Part shown: positions 33,144 through 43,929 of the stretch, piece by piece
How the letters are laid out: the number at the start of each line of letters is the position of its first letter
Numbering within the stretch: the first letter of the stretch is position 1
The notes under the pieces: generated by a model
The model's database searches: none
What the model was told of the DNA's origin: nothing
Seen by the model: the letters and a program-made list of their open reading frames with translations, nothing else
Origin: CBDFLD01 sp965249005
GTDB lineage: Bacteria > Acidobacteriota > UBA6911
Reading direction: 5' to 3'
NCBI GenBank assembly: GCA_965249005.1
Contig: CBDFLD010000023.1
Location: 558,001-622,000, forward strand
DNA: 64,000 nt
Position numbers and translations under genes: made by a program

Positions 33144-34271
33144 GTGAGCCGTGACGCCAACCTCACCATGGAACCGGAACCGAAAGAGACCCGAAAACGC
33201 AAGGGCCTCTTTTTTTACGATGCGTCCCTGGAATCGGAGATCTTCGCGCTTCAGGAAAGCGTCTATCCCCAGAGAAGAAAGGACTGGATCGCGCCCCGCT
33301 GGCGCTGGATGTTTGTCCGTTCGGCCGAACGATTGGGAATCCGACCTCTGGTCTGTGTCTATCGTAACGCCTCGGGGGTGGTGGCACATCAGGGAGTGAT
33401 TCCCGTCAACCTGAGAGTGGCCGGATCGGAGCATTCCACGGGTTGGTTCGTCGAGACCATGACTTCGGACGCAGTCCGTGGAAAGCCGATCGGTCCGACG
33501 GTCATCCAGAAGACCCTGGAGTCGATACCGTTTAACCTATCCCTGGGCCAAACAGCGCAGATGCGCTCGATACAGTTCGCTCTTGGCTGGGAGCAGGTGG
33601 CGCCCCTCGAACATTACGCCCTCATCCTCAATGCCCGAAATGTGTTGCGCGGAAAGGGAATCCCCGCATTGAGCCACCTGGCACCCCTGGGGATGGGAGC
33701 AATGCAGGGCCTTCGACGACGCCTGGGTAGACGCCGGCTGGACTGGTGCCCCTCGACCGAGGAAGTGGACCGCTTCGACTCACGCCACGATCTGCTCTGG
33801 GAGCGCGCGCGTGACGAGCATGCGTGTTCGGTCGTGCGGGATTCCTCATATCTCAACTGGAAGTACGTCGATCAGCCCGGTCAGGAATTCATTCGTCTGG
33901 AGGTCCGGAAGCGAGACGAGGTGGTTGCCGTTGCCGTCCTGCAAATCCTCGAGTCGTCTCCGGCCTATGGGTACCGGCGGGGATTCGTAGTCGATTTGAT
34001 TACTTCCTTCTCGACCCCGGATACGGTGTGGGCTGCGCTGGAGGCAACCGCACAGGCTTGTGAAGAGCGGAAAGTCGACCTGCTCACTTTCTATTTGATA
34101 AGCGCGAAACTAGCCGCCGCGGTCCGAAGCTTTGGATTCTTTCGCCGAGAACCGACACGGGTCTTTCTGGTTGCTCCCGGAGACCTTTCCCAGCAGATGC
34201 GTGAGACGGTCCTGTCGCCCGAAAGCTGGTTGATCACAATGGGCGATTCCGATATCGATCGTCCCTGGTAG
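33144..34271 (+). CDS. GNAT-like acyltransferase
   Basis: This 375-residue protein has a GNAT-type arrangement like that of acyltransferases near surface polysaccharide genes. The N-terminal half has YDASLESEIFALQESVYP and GVVAHQGVIPVNLR. The second half has VVRDSSYLNWKYVDQPGQEF, KRDEVVAVAVLQILE and LITSFSTPDTVWAALEATA. It would move an acyl group from CoA or ACP to an amino or hydroxyl group, so it is a candidate for attaching the group prepared by the genes before it. GTG 33144 is used; ATG 33168 is possible. It is the last + gene of the locus, and a convergent gene ends 43 nt further on. Confidence 0.6.
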   Translation: MSRDANLTMEPEPKETRKRKGLFFYDASLESEIFALQESVYPQRRKDWIAPRWRWMFVRSAERLGIRPLVCVYRNASGVVAHQGVIPVNLRVAGSEHSTGWFVETMTSDAVRGKPIGPTVIQKTLESIPFNLSLGQTAQMRSIQFALGWEQVAPLEHYALILNARNVLRGKGIPALSHLAPLGMGAMQGLRRRLGRRRLDWCPSTEEVDRFDSRHDLLWERARDEHACSVVRDSSYLNWKYVDQPGQEFIRLEVRKRDEVVAVAVLQILESSPAYGYRRGFVVDLITSFSTPDTVWAALEATAQACEERKVDLLTFYLISAKLAAAVRSFGFFRREPTRVFLVAPGDLSQQMRETVLSPESWLITMGDSDIDRPW

Positions 34272-34313
34272 GACCGTGGTAAAACCGTCGTAAAACCGGG
34301 AACGTCCCTTTCT

Positions 34314-36877
34314 TCATCGGAAGTTCTCAATAAGCATGATGTCTGAGCTCACGGTCATGTCGCTAAAGGCGTAGTAGATCCACTTCTCATTGGCGGTCAC
34401 AGCGATACTTCCTGTCGAGAGTTCTACGGACCCTGCCTGTCCATACACTTCCTTTTTTTCTTTCGTGTTCAAATCCAGATAGTGAATCGAGAACCCTCCT
34501 CCACGCCTATTCTTCCCGTAGTAGAGTCGATCCCCCACGATATCGAACCCACCAGCGCCAACTACTCTTTCTTCCAGGATTGGCACCTCCTGGCCACCCT
34601 CAACAGGAACGCGCCAAATATTTTGGTCCTTCTGATAGTAAAGGTACTGTCCAGCTTTCGATGCACGGGGCCGGCCGCCTCCGTCTTGTGTCACCTGTCT
34701 AGCTCCTTCTCCCTCGGGAGACATCCTCCAGATTTGCCCGGTACCGCTACGACCCGAGTTGAAATAGATCCAGCGACCATCATGGGACCAACTCGGACTA
34801 CCGTCGGATTCAGGATTGTTGGTCAGACGTTTCGGCTCTCCTCCTTCGGCATCCACGACGTAAACTTCAGAGTTGCCCTCGATAATCGAGGAAAACGCGA
34901 TCCTTTGGCTGTTGGGAGACCAATCGGAGCGGTCACTGATTTGGCGCAACCGGGTCAACTGAAAGGGTTGACCCGAGCCATCCGCGGGGGATGTCCAAAT
35001 CTCGGCATTCCCGAACCTGTCCGATGTGAAAACGATCTTCTGGCCATCAGGGGACACCCTCACTTTGTAATCTCCGTACATCGGATTCGTGCGGATGATT
35101 GTTGCGGGTCCCGCTTTTTTTGTAGTCTGGGTTGTTTGGACCGGAGACGCGCCATATGTCAGCTCCCTCCGATCGAAGATCGACGTACACCAGACGGTCC
35201 TCACGGACACACGGGCAGAACGCTCCAATCCCGACACCACAGACGACTCTCGGCTTTCCGCCCTTGACCGATATTCGATAAAGGCGCGGATGACGAAGAC
35301 CTCCATCTGTCGCTGCTGAGAAAATGATCTCTCGTCCGTCGTGTGTCCAGGTCGGGCAATCGAGTGAAAAGTATTGTTCAGAAGTTACGGGCTGGGGGTC
35401 GCCGCCTTCCACCGATTGGACCCAAAGGTCATTAACAGCCATGGCTGTTCCCCCGTTGCGAACAAAAGCCACCTGCGTTCCATCCGGCGAAAACGAAGGC
35501 CAGTAATCGCCCAGCGTCGATGTAGCTTGAGGATCTGTCAGGGGTTTTCTATCCCTGTTTTGCAGGGAGATCAGGACGATTCGGCGGCGTCCGTCTTCTG
35601 GGGACTTCTCTGCCTTGGCGATCCACTTCCCGTCCGGCGACCAGGAGATGGGTCCGTTCACATCGACGAAATGAAAACTTCCGGATACATGCTTCCCTAG
35701 CACGTCCGTGACTTTCTGCGGCTGCCCTCCCAAGGAGGGGATGGTGTAGAGCGTTGCCTTCGTCTCGGTATCCCGAACAAAAGCGAACTGTGTGCCGTCC
35801 GGGGACCAAGCTGCCCATCCTTCGGCCTCCGGACTACTGACCACAGGGAGCGTTGCCGTTCCCTCGCCGATCTGCGTGACGTAGATATCCCAGTCGTTAC
35901 TGACGCCTCTCGCGCCGTAGAGAATCTGGTTGCCGTCGGGCGAAAGCTGTGGAAACCTTTTCTCTCCCCCGTCAGTCGTAATGGGTCTGATCTCGGCGGG
36001 CTCTGCGGGAAGATCCACAACCGTGTCCGTCTCGGGCCAGTAGTAGATTCCGGCAGCTACGGCAGCCAGTACAACCAAAGCCCCACCTATCCACAGTGCT
36101 GCTCCCAGACGCTTCTTGGGTCTTGTCTCTACCTCATACCGCGGTATCGATACTCCAGTCAAAGAATCGCGCTTCAGCCTCCTCAGATCTGCGAGGAGAT
36201 CCTTTGCCGACTGATACCTCAGCTTCGCATCCTTCTCCAGGGCCTTCTCGATCAGCCCCACCACGTCATCCGGTAACTCCGGCTTGATCCGTACAAGCGA
36301 CACCGGCACCTTCGTCAGGATCTCGTTGAACACTACGCCTGTTGTATTTCCCTTGAAGGGTTGCGTCCCCGTCGCCATCTCGTACAACACCACCCCAAAA
36401 GAAAACAGATCCGTCCGAGAATCGAGATCTTGTCCTTTCACCTGCTCCGGTGACATATACGCTGCCGTCCCTACCGTCGATCCCGGACTCGTCAGATAGG
36501 TCTCTGTCGCCGTGGATGCAGAGTCCGACGAGGTTTCCGTCGACTTAGCCAAGCCAAAGTCCAGGATCTTTACCTGTCCACGTTCGGTGATCCTTCAGGG
36601 TCTGCCCTTCCAGATACTGCATCGTGATGAAGGGTTGACCCTCGTGCTCTCCAATATCGTAGATGGCGCAGATATTGGGGTGATCCAGTGCGGAAGCTGC
36701 GCGTGCTTCACGCTGGAACCGTTCCAGGGCATGGCGGTCCTTGGCCAAGCTTTCTGGCAGAAACTTCAAGGCGACATGACGGCCCAGGCGGGTGTCTTCG
36801 GCTTTGTAGACCACACCCATGCCTCCACCGCCAAGTTTGTCCAGGATTCTGTAATGGGAGATCGTTTCGTCGATCAT
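34314..36877 (-). pseudogene. Ser/Thr kinase-TolB propeller gene, catalytic loop deleted and frameshifted
   Basis: Reading from ATG 36877 (MIDETISHYRILDKLGG) the gene has the P-loop GGGGMGVVYKAED and the ATP-site Lys of VALKFL. About 128 nt are then missing compared with the intact paralogue at 47451. The gap joins LEGQTLK to the codons for ITERGQ, removes the HRDIKPAN catalytic loop and shifts the frame to a stop near 36545. The remaining frame (activation segment, TM helix LWIGGALVVLAAVAAGIYYW, TolB-like blades with SPDG motifs) is broken again at an A7 run (35114-35120), after which the last blades continue to ENFR and the stop at 34314. No active kinase can be made. Confidence 0.85.
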
Positions 36878-36881
36878 GGTC

Positions 36882-36917
36882 GTAGGCGCAGTGTCGCTCA
36901 CGGATAGAGCGACCTAC
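36882..36917. repeat. REP-like nested palindrome at a kinase 5' end
   Basis: An outer GTAGGC...ACCTAC pair encloses an inner GTCGCTC...GAGCGAC stem. It is identical in layout to 39580-39615 and lies directly 5' of the start of the kinase pseudogene. It contains an in-frame GTG (36901) that would extend the protein by MSDTAPTT; the intact paralogue lacks this extension, so that codon is not taken as the start. Confidence 0.7.
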
Positions 36918-36942
36918 AGGTGTCCTGAGATTCGTATGAAGA

Positions 36943-39575
36943 TCATCGGAAGTTCTCGATCAGGTTGATGTCTTGGCTCACGGTCGTATCTTTAAAGGCG
37001 TAGTAAATCCACTTCTCATCGGGGGTCGCCGAGATACTATTCGTGTAGAGCGATACGGACCCTTCCTTTCGAAGTAGCAGGGTGTCACGTCCGGTCTTCA
37101 AATTGCGATAGTGAAGCGAGAACCCTCCCCCACCTCTGTCCTTTGCGTAGTAGAGTCGATCCTTCACGATATCAAACCCCGAACGGGCTCTTTCGTCCAA
37201 GACCTTCCGCTCCTCGCCACCCTCAACAGGAACTCGCCAAATACTTCCGTCCTTCTTCTGATAGTAGATGTACTCTCCATTCGCCGATGCACGTGGGCTG
37301 CCCCCTCCCTTTCGCGTCACCTGGATTGCCTCCCCTCCCTCCGCTGATATCTTCCAGATCTGACCGCCTGAAGCGAAAGAGATCCAGCGACCATCATGGG
37401 ACCAACCCGGACTGACTTCGGTAGCAGGACTAGTGGTCAGACGTTCCGGTTTTCCTCCTTCGGCATCCACGACATAAATATCCGGTTTGCCCTCCACGAT
37501 TGAGACAAAAGCGATTCTCTGACCGTTGGGAGACCAATCGGGGCGAGCGCCATCTTGGTTGGCCAACCTAAATGAACCCGAGCCATCCGCTTTGGAGGCC
37601 CAGACCTGTAAGTCACCGCCCCTCGATGATGTGAAGGCAATCTTCTGGCCATCGGGGGATACCCTGACTTGATGATCCATGTACATTGGACTCGTGTAGA
37701 TGATGCGCTCCGGGGCCGGCTTTTCCTCGTTGTTTGGGTTGTTTGGACCAGGGGTGCGCCATATCTCGTTGCCTTTCCCCACGCTTTGCACAAACACGAG
37801 GCGATCCCCGCGGACACACGGGCCCACGGCTCCAAGCCCCGCATCGGTTACGATTTCCGGCTTCCCGCCAGAAACAGGTACCCGAAAAAGGTGATTGCCA
37901 GCTTGTCGACCTTTCCATGCCGAAAAGATGATCTGTTGGCTGTCACGTGACCACGTAGGGCAACGGATGTTTCTGTATTGCTCAAAAGTCAACCGCTCGG
38001 CCTTGCCACCTTCCACCGATTGGATCCAAAGGTCGCCATAAAAAAACCCACGCCCCGAGCGGACAAAAGCCACTTGCGTTCCATCCGGTGAAAACGACGG
38101 CGCGGTATCACCACCAATTGCAGCGTCGGGAGGATCTGTCAGGTCTGTTTTGTCCCCTGTTTGTGGGGAGATCAGGACAATTCGGGATTGTCGATCGTCC
38201 GGATACGCTCTGCCGCGGCGATCCAGGTCCCGTCCGACGACCAGGATAGTCCGTTCTTTGGGCCTACGAGGTCGGAAACTTTACCCGGATGCCCTCCCAA
38301 GGAGGGAATGGTGTAGAGCGCTGCCTTCTCTTCGGTCTCCCGAATAAAAGCCAATTTTGTACCGTCCGGGGACCAGACTGACGCTCTTTCAGTCTCCGAG
38401 CTACTGACTACAGGGAGCGTTGCCGTTCCCTCGCCGATTTGCGTGACGTAGATATCCCAATTGTCACCCTCGACTCTTGCGTGATAGGCCACCTGGGTAC
38501 CGTCGGGTGAAAGTTGGGGGAATCTCCTCATTCGAGCGTCCGTGGTGATGGGCCTGATCTGGATGGGTTCCGTGGGAAGATCCGCAACCGTGTCCGTCTC
38601 GGGCCAGTAGTAGATTCCGGCAGCTACGGCAATTGCCAGTACGACCAAAGCCCCACCTATCCACAGTGCCGCTCCCGGACGCTTCTTGGGTCTTGCCTCT
38701 ACCTCATAACGAGGTATAGAGACTCCCGTCAGAGAGTCCCGCTTCAGCCGGCTCAGGTCCGCGAGGAGATCCTTCGCCGACTGATACCTCAGCTTCGCAT
38801 CCTTCTCCAACGCCTTCTCTATCACACGTATCACGTCATCCGGCAACTCCGGCTTGATCCGCACAGCTGACGTTGGCACCTTCGTCAATATCTCGTTGAA
38901 CACAACCCCGGTTGTCGCCCCCTTGAACGGTTGCGTCCCCGTCGCCATCTCATACAACACTACCCCAAACGAAAACAGATCCGTACGAGCATCGAGTTCC
39001 TGTCCCTTGACCTGCTCGGGTGACATGTACGCTGCCGTCCCCACCGTCGATCCCGGACTCGTCAGATTTGTTTCTGTCGCCATGGACGCAGAGTCCGACG
39101 ACTTCTCCGTCGATTTTGCCAAACCAAAATCCAGGATCTTTAGCTGCCCACGTTCTGTGATGAAGATATTCGCCGGCTTGATATCCCGGTGCACGATCGC
39201 CTTGGAGTGCGCTACCTCCAGCGCGTCGGCAATCTGAATCCCCAGATCCAGCAGCTCTTCTGTTTCTATTGGCTTGCTCTCGATCCGCTCCTTCAGGGTC
39301 TGCCCATCGAGATACTGCATCGTGATGAAGGGTTGACCCTCATGTTCTCCAATATCGTAGATGGCGCAGATATTGGGGTGATCCAGAGCAGAGGCTGCCC
39401 GTGCCTCCCGCTGGAACCGTTCCAGGGCGTGTCGATCTTTGGATAGGCTCTCGGGAAGGAACTTCAAGGCGACGTGGCGGCCCAGGCGGGTGTCTTCGGC
39501 CTTGTAGACCACGCCCATGCCGCCACCGCCAAGTTTGTCGAGGATTCTGTAATGGGAAATAGTCTCGTCGATCAT
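36943..39575 (-). pseudogene. Ser/Thr kinase-TolB propeller gene with one frameshift
   Basis: From ATG 39575 the kinase domain is complete: GGGGMGVVYKAED, VALKFL, IVHRDIKPANIF, ILDFGLAKS and AAYMSPEQ. It is followed by the TM helix LWIGGALVVLAIAVAAGIYY and TolB-like blades. The frame ends at 38172 after AERIRTIDNPELS. Inserting one base near 38195-38200 gives DRQSRIVLISPQTGDKTDLT and joins it to the downstream frame that runs to ENFR and the stop at 36943. So it lacks one nucleotide in the propeller. The kinase half could still be made as a membrane protein with a truncated extracytoplasmic propeller. It is a close paralogue of the genes at 34314 and 47451. Confidence 0.8.
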
Positions 39576-39579
39576 GGTC

Positions 39580-39615
39580 GTAGGCGCAGTGTCGCTCACG
39601 GATAGAGCGACCTAC
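39580..39615. repeat. REP-like nested palindrome at a kinase 5' end
   Basis: This is a second copy of the 36882-36917 element, with GTAGGC and ACCTAC ends and an inner GTCGCTC/GAGCGAC stem. It lies between the second kinase pseudogene and the end of the TonB receptor, whose stop codon begins at its last base. Confidence 0.7.
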
Positions 39616-41170
39616 TAAAAAATGTACTTCAATGCGAACTGGATGGTTCGTGGGTCGTCGGCTCGTAGGATTCGCACGGAATCTGGACGGTTGACATTGA
39701 TTATGGTGAGGTTGTTGTTGATACTGGGCGCGCCCAGGTGGGGCGTGTTGGTGAAGTTGAAGGCTTCGAAGCGAAACTGCAAGCGATGACCTTCCCAGGG
39801 CATGGGAAAGTATTTCGACGCCAGAAAATCGATGTTCTTGAACCCTGCTGCTTGGAGTATGCCCCGTCCGACATTGCCATGCTCACCCGGAGGGCCCGCC
39901 TCGAAAGCATCTGGGTTGAACCAGCGCATCGAATCGCGCTCGGACTCGGGAAGATTGGGATCTGCCACCAGGTTGCCTCGATAGGAACCCCCAGCTTGCG
40001 CAAAATTGGGAGCGAACGTGGTGCTCACCCATGGACCGGTCTGCAACGTCAGGATGGCGCCGAGCTGCCATCCACCGAGAATCCAGCTGGCGGGCCCCGT
40101 CTGCAGCCGTCCCTTGCCTGTCCCGAACGGCAACTCGTAAATGGTGCTCAGGTTCAAGGCCAAATTCCGGCTCAACCCCGAGGGACCATAGTTCCTCCTA
40201 ATTTCCTTGATATGTGGAGAATTAGGTTGCCCCCCTCTAAAGAGAGCCTCTCCTCTCTCATTAAGGCTCGGCACATTGTAGTCGAGGGTCTTCGACCAGG
40301 TAAAAGCACTCAGGAAGCTCAAGCCATCGCTGAATCGTTTCTCGACTTTGGCCGTGAAAGCGTTGTAGTTGGCGTTGAGATTGTTTTCATTGACTTGGAA
40401 GTTATTGAGCCGAAATCGGGTGTTCGATTCCGAGGCCGCCGGCGTCCGCCGCCTGGCCTGCGGAGAAGTAGTCCCCGGCTCTAGTGGGGCAGCTACGTTT
40501 CGCAGCCACCAGGGCATGTGGGACTGGGCCTGGCCGTTGTAGCCCAAGGTCAACAGGATATCTGAGGGCAGCTGATGCTGGATGTCCAAGAACCACTGGC
40601 CGCTGCTGATCGTGGGTAGAGAGTCGGGGACAATGCCGGCACCAAAACGTGCATAGATGTTGGGATCCCCTTGCGTCAGCTCGAAGAGCGGAAACCCCTC
40701 CCCCACGAGCACCTGGGTCGCTGTGAAGGTGGAAGACGTCCTCAGCCCTGTCACACTCGGTCCGCCCGGCAGAAAACGGCGGGTTTCCAGCTGCGCTGTT
40801 CCATTCTCCGAATAATAGTAGCCGGCGCCGGCCCGAATCACCGTGTTGTCCGTCAATCGATAGGCAATCCCGAGTCGGGGTGCGAAGTTCTTCTTGTCGA
40901 GCATGCAACCGCAGTCTCCTTCACTTTCGGGAAATTGCCAGCGCTCGAAACGAATTGGAATGACGTCTGACGTTTCGTCAAAGGGGTATCCTGAAAATAC
41001 CGGCTTGGCGACCGGGCTGCCAGAACTTAGATCTCTGGGTCGTGGCTGCATGAAGAGCTCCCAGCGGAGGCCCATGTTGATGGTCAGCCGGTTTGTCACT
41101 CTCCAGTCGTCTTGAATGTAGACGCCCCAGTAGGGATTGGCAATATCTTCGCCGATTGGCAAGAAAGTGA

Positions 41171-41730
41171 ATTACCCTCGCCTGAAGGCGAGGGCTTCGG
41201 TCGTCGGCTGAAGCCGACTAAAGGCCTCGCCTCATAGAATGGCCTATTCCGTTATCTTAAAGTCCCGGTCCTCCTGGGGCTCGACACCTTGTTGCTCAAT
41301 GTACTGCTTGATCACTTCGTCCGTCACATTTCCTGTCGTACACACAAAGTACCCTCGTGCCCACAGGTGCCGGCCCCAGAACTCCCTTTGCACCGACCTA
41401 TATTCCCTCATTAGATGGTGACTGCTCTTCCCCTTCACGGCCTGCATGATTCGGCTCGGCGACACCTGCGGCGGCATGCTCAACATCAAGTGCACATGAT
41501 CTGGACTCACATTCCCTTTCACAATCACCACATCCTCAGATGCACAGATCTCTCGGATCAGCTCTCTTGTCCTTCTGGCTATGTCCCCCTTCAGGACCGG
41601 CTTGCGGTACTTCGTGATAAACACAAAGTGATATTGCAGCTCATAGACTGTGTGCGATCCTTTCCGGTATCTCGGCATGCATCATTGTACCGCAAGCCTC
41701 CTAAAGGCTTCGCCTGAAGGCGAGGGATTT
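41171..41730 (-). mobile_element. IS200/IS605-family insertion sequence (tnpA only)
   Basis: A single Y1 transposase gene is flanked by subterminal hairpins. On the left these are CCCTCGCC-tgaa-GGCGAGGG (41175-41194) and GTCGGC-tgaa-GCCGAC (41203-41218); on the right TTCGCC-tgaa-GGCGAG (41709-41724). There are no terminal inverted repeats or target duplication, as expected for this family. Exact ends are estimates to within about 6 nt. It lies inside the TonB receptor gene and carries no tnpB. Confidence 0.8.
41244..41678 (-). CDS. tnpA: IS200/IS605 transposase TnpA (Y1 HUH)
   Basis: This 144-residue protein has the HUH motif in SPDHVHLMLSMPPQVSPSRI and the catalytic Tyr in DEVIKQYIEQQGVEPQE; the N-terminus HTVYELQYHFVFITKYRKPV is typical. 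It cuts and rejoins single-stranded DNA at the element ends during replication. The length and motifs are complete, so the enzyme appears functional. It is antisense to nothing essential and in the same direction as the receptor it interrupts. Confidence 0.92.
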   Translation of the reverse strand: MPRYRKGSHTVYELQYHFVFITKYRKPVLKGDIARRTRELIREICASEDVVIVKGNVSPDHVHLMLSMPPQVSPSRIMQAVKGKSSHHLMREYRSVQREFWGRHLWARGYFVCTTGNVTDEVIKQYIEQQGVEPQEDRDFKITE

Positions 41731-43882
41731 CACCCATCCCCGAGTGGGACATTAAAAGTAGCATTTGTCCAGCCCAGCATGGCGTCGGCCAGTGGGTGTC
41801 CGGTCCTGTTCGCGCTGGCTGGGTTGGAAAACCGGGCTGTGAACTTGCCACTGCCATGGAAATTCATCTGCCCGAAGGGGGTACCCTGGGTACGATCCGA
41901 TCTCCAGCTGCGGAACTCTCCGCCAAACTTGAGACTATGTTTCCCGACCATGATCTGGAAGTTGTCGGCAATATAGAGGGTGTCCAGCACCGTGGTATTG
42001 GTACCCCCACCGGCACCTCCACCGACACCGGAGTACCCTCCGACCCCAAAGAAAACAAGCCCCTTTTTGAATTCGTCACTGCCGAAGTCCGGAAACTGGT
42101 CGATGGCCGCGTTCTTGACGCCGAAGACCGCATTCAAGTTCTCCGTGTGTTCATCGACGCGCGCGGAGGGAAAGTGCGTATAGCCGAAGCGAAACTCGTT
42201 GTGCATGCGGGCGCCAAACGTCGCGTTATAGTTGAGGGCCACCTGATGGCCTGTGAACTGGAGAATACTGGATGTCCTGGCAGGAAACGGCAACGGCGGG
42301 CCTCCGATCCTGTCCTCGCTGCGATGGGAGTAGCGGCCAAACATTCGGTGGCTGTCGTTGAAGTTGTGGTCCACGCGCACGTCATAGACCTCGTTGTCGT
42401 TGCGGAACCGCTGAACAACAAAGTAATTGAGCCGACTGAATTCCTCGCCCGGAACGTTCGGCAGCGGGTAGAGCTCGAGCACTCTCATCGCAACCGGATC
42501 CATGCGGTTTTGAGGAATGATGCTCCCTTCAAAGGGCTGGCGCTCGCCGCCGGGACCACGCGTGAGCGGATCATAGATCAGGCGGCCGCGGTTGGCCCCG
42601 CCTACCTCCTGAGAGAAGTTGCCCTGCCGGGCCATCGGACTGGGAACGGACTGAAGGAAGGACGCCCCGCCTTCGCGTAGCCGTGTGCCCTGAAAGCTGA
42701 CGAAGAAGAAGGTCTTGTCTGCAAAAATGGGCCCACCAAGGGTTCCGCCGAACTGATTTCGAATGTAGGGTGGGGGCGGTGTTGCCTCGCCCGTAATCGG
42801 GTTGGGTGGGGGCGCATCTCGATTGAACATAAAGTGGTTGGCGGAGAAGGCACGGTTGCGGTGGAAATGATAGAGGCTGCCGTGGAACCGGTTGGTCCCG
42901 CCCTTGGTGGAGACAATGACCTGCGCCCCCGCCTTGTAGCCGTACTCCGCCGATACGTTGTGGGTGACGACTTTGAATTCAGAAATGGCGTCGACCGAGG
43001 GCTTCAGCGTCTGGGCCTGAGTGATCAACGGCCCCTGCACGGTCCTTGCGGCATTGTCCACTCCGTCCACCAAGATCGCGGTCTGGTCAAACGGCAGGCC
43101 ACCAGATCGATAACCCCCTTCCGGGCTCGTTTGCTCCCCTCTTCCCCCCTGCCCGCCTCTCAATATACCCGGACTCAGACCCGCCAGCGAGAGGTAGTTT
43201 CTACCATCCAGAGGCAACTCGTGGATTTGCTTTTCTTCTATCACCGTACCGGCGCTGTGGGCCTGTTGCTCGATTCGGCTACTCGCAGCCTTGACTTCGA
43301 CTCTGAAGCTCGCCTGTCCCACCTGAAGCTGGAAGTCATGTCGCACGACCTGTCCTAAGCCTAGGCCGATCTTGGTCTGGACCGTGTCGAAGCCGACATT
43401 CCCACAGGTCACCTGATAGAGGCCTTCCTTGAGCAGCGGCACCGAATAGAAGCCGACTCCGTTGGCAATTGCACTTCTCACGACTCCGGTGTCGAGGTTC
43501 GTTACCGTCACCTCCGCGCCGGGAATGACGCCGCCCGATGTGTCGGCAACGGTCCCCTGAATCTCAGAGTCGCGCGCCAAGCACGGGGTAGCTGCAAGCA
43601 AGTACCCCACAAGCAGGATCAACGGGAGTTGTCGAATTTCTTTCAGGGTAAACATTGTCGCCTCCGAAATGAAACGAACAGATTCAGCAAACCTGAAGGA
43701 TCTCGCCGGCGAAGCATGGACGCCTGGACCTGCCGATTCCCCGTTCCAGACGGATAATCGACGGCTCGAGTAAGAGAAGCTTGTTCTTTCCAGTTTACCC
43801 ATCCGATCCTCAACCTTCAATCGTTTCTCGCGCTGCCGATAGGGGTAGGGAGGCCCGATTGAGTTCGATCCCCCCTCCCTCC

Positions 43883-43915
43883 GAACCGTACGTGCGGTTC
43901 TCCCGCATACGGCTC
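43883..43915 (-). ncRNA. group II intron domain V
   Basis: Read on the minus strand the segment starts GAGCCGTATGCG and ends GCACGTACGGTTC. It forms the conserved ~34-nt hairpin (GAGCCGTA pairing with TACGGTTC) that is the catalytic core of group II introns. A pyrimidine-rich domain VI region and the 3' end follow towards 43839. Confidence 0.8.
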
Positions 43916-43929
43916 TCCAGTTGGTGGTC

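Larger units (their letters stand above)
39615..43655 (-). pseudogene. Oar-like TonB-dependent receptor interrupted by an IS200/IS605 element
   Basis: The N-terminal part (43655 down to 41730) starts at ATG 43655, six nt after GGAGG, with a signal peptide (PLILLVGYLLAATPCLA). A carboxypeptidase-regulatory-like domain follows (IQGTVADTSGGVIPGAEVTV), then a plug (AILVDGVDNAARTVQG, VSAEYGYKAGAQVIVSTKGG) and the first barrel strands. The C-terminal part (41162 to 39615) continues with YWGVYIQDDWRVTNRLTINM and ends with the outer-membrane strand TIQFALKYIF. The IS at 41171-41730 splits them and supplies an early stop (PLGDG). Before disruption it was a ~1150-residue receptor typical of Acidobacteriota, probably for large oligosaccharide or peptide ligands. 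Confidence 0.85.

Noticed and set aside
34272..34313. bidirectional terminator between convergent genes
   Set aside because: Only a 4-bp stem (GGGA/TCCC) with a short T stretch is present, which is too weak to claim.
41796..42680. 294-codon open frame on the + strand
   Set aside because: It is antisense to the TonB receptor plug and barrel coding region, without a recognisable domain or ribosome site.
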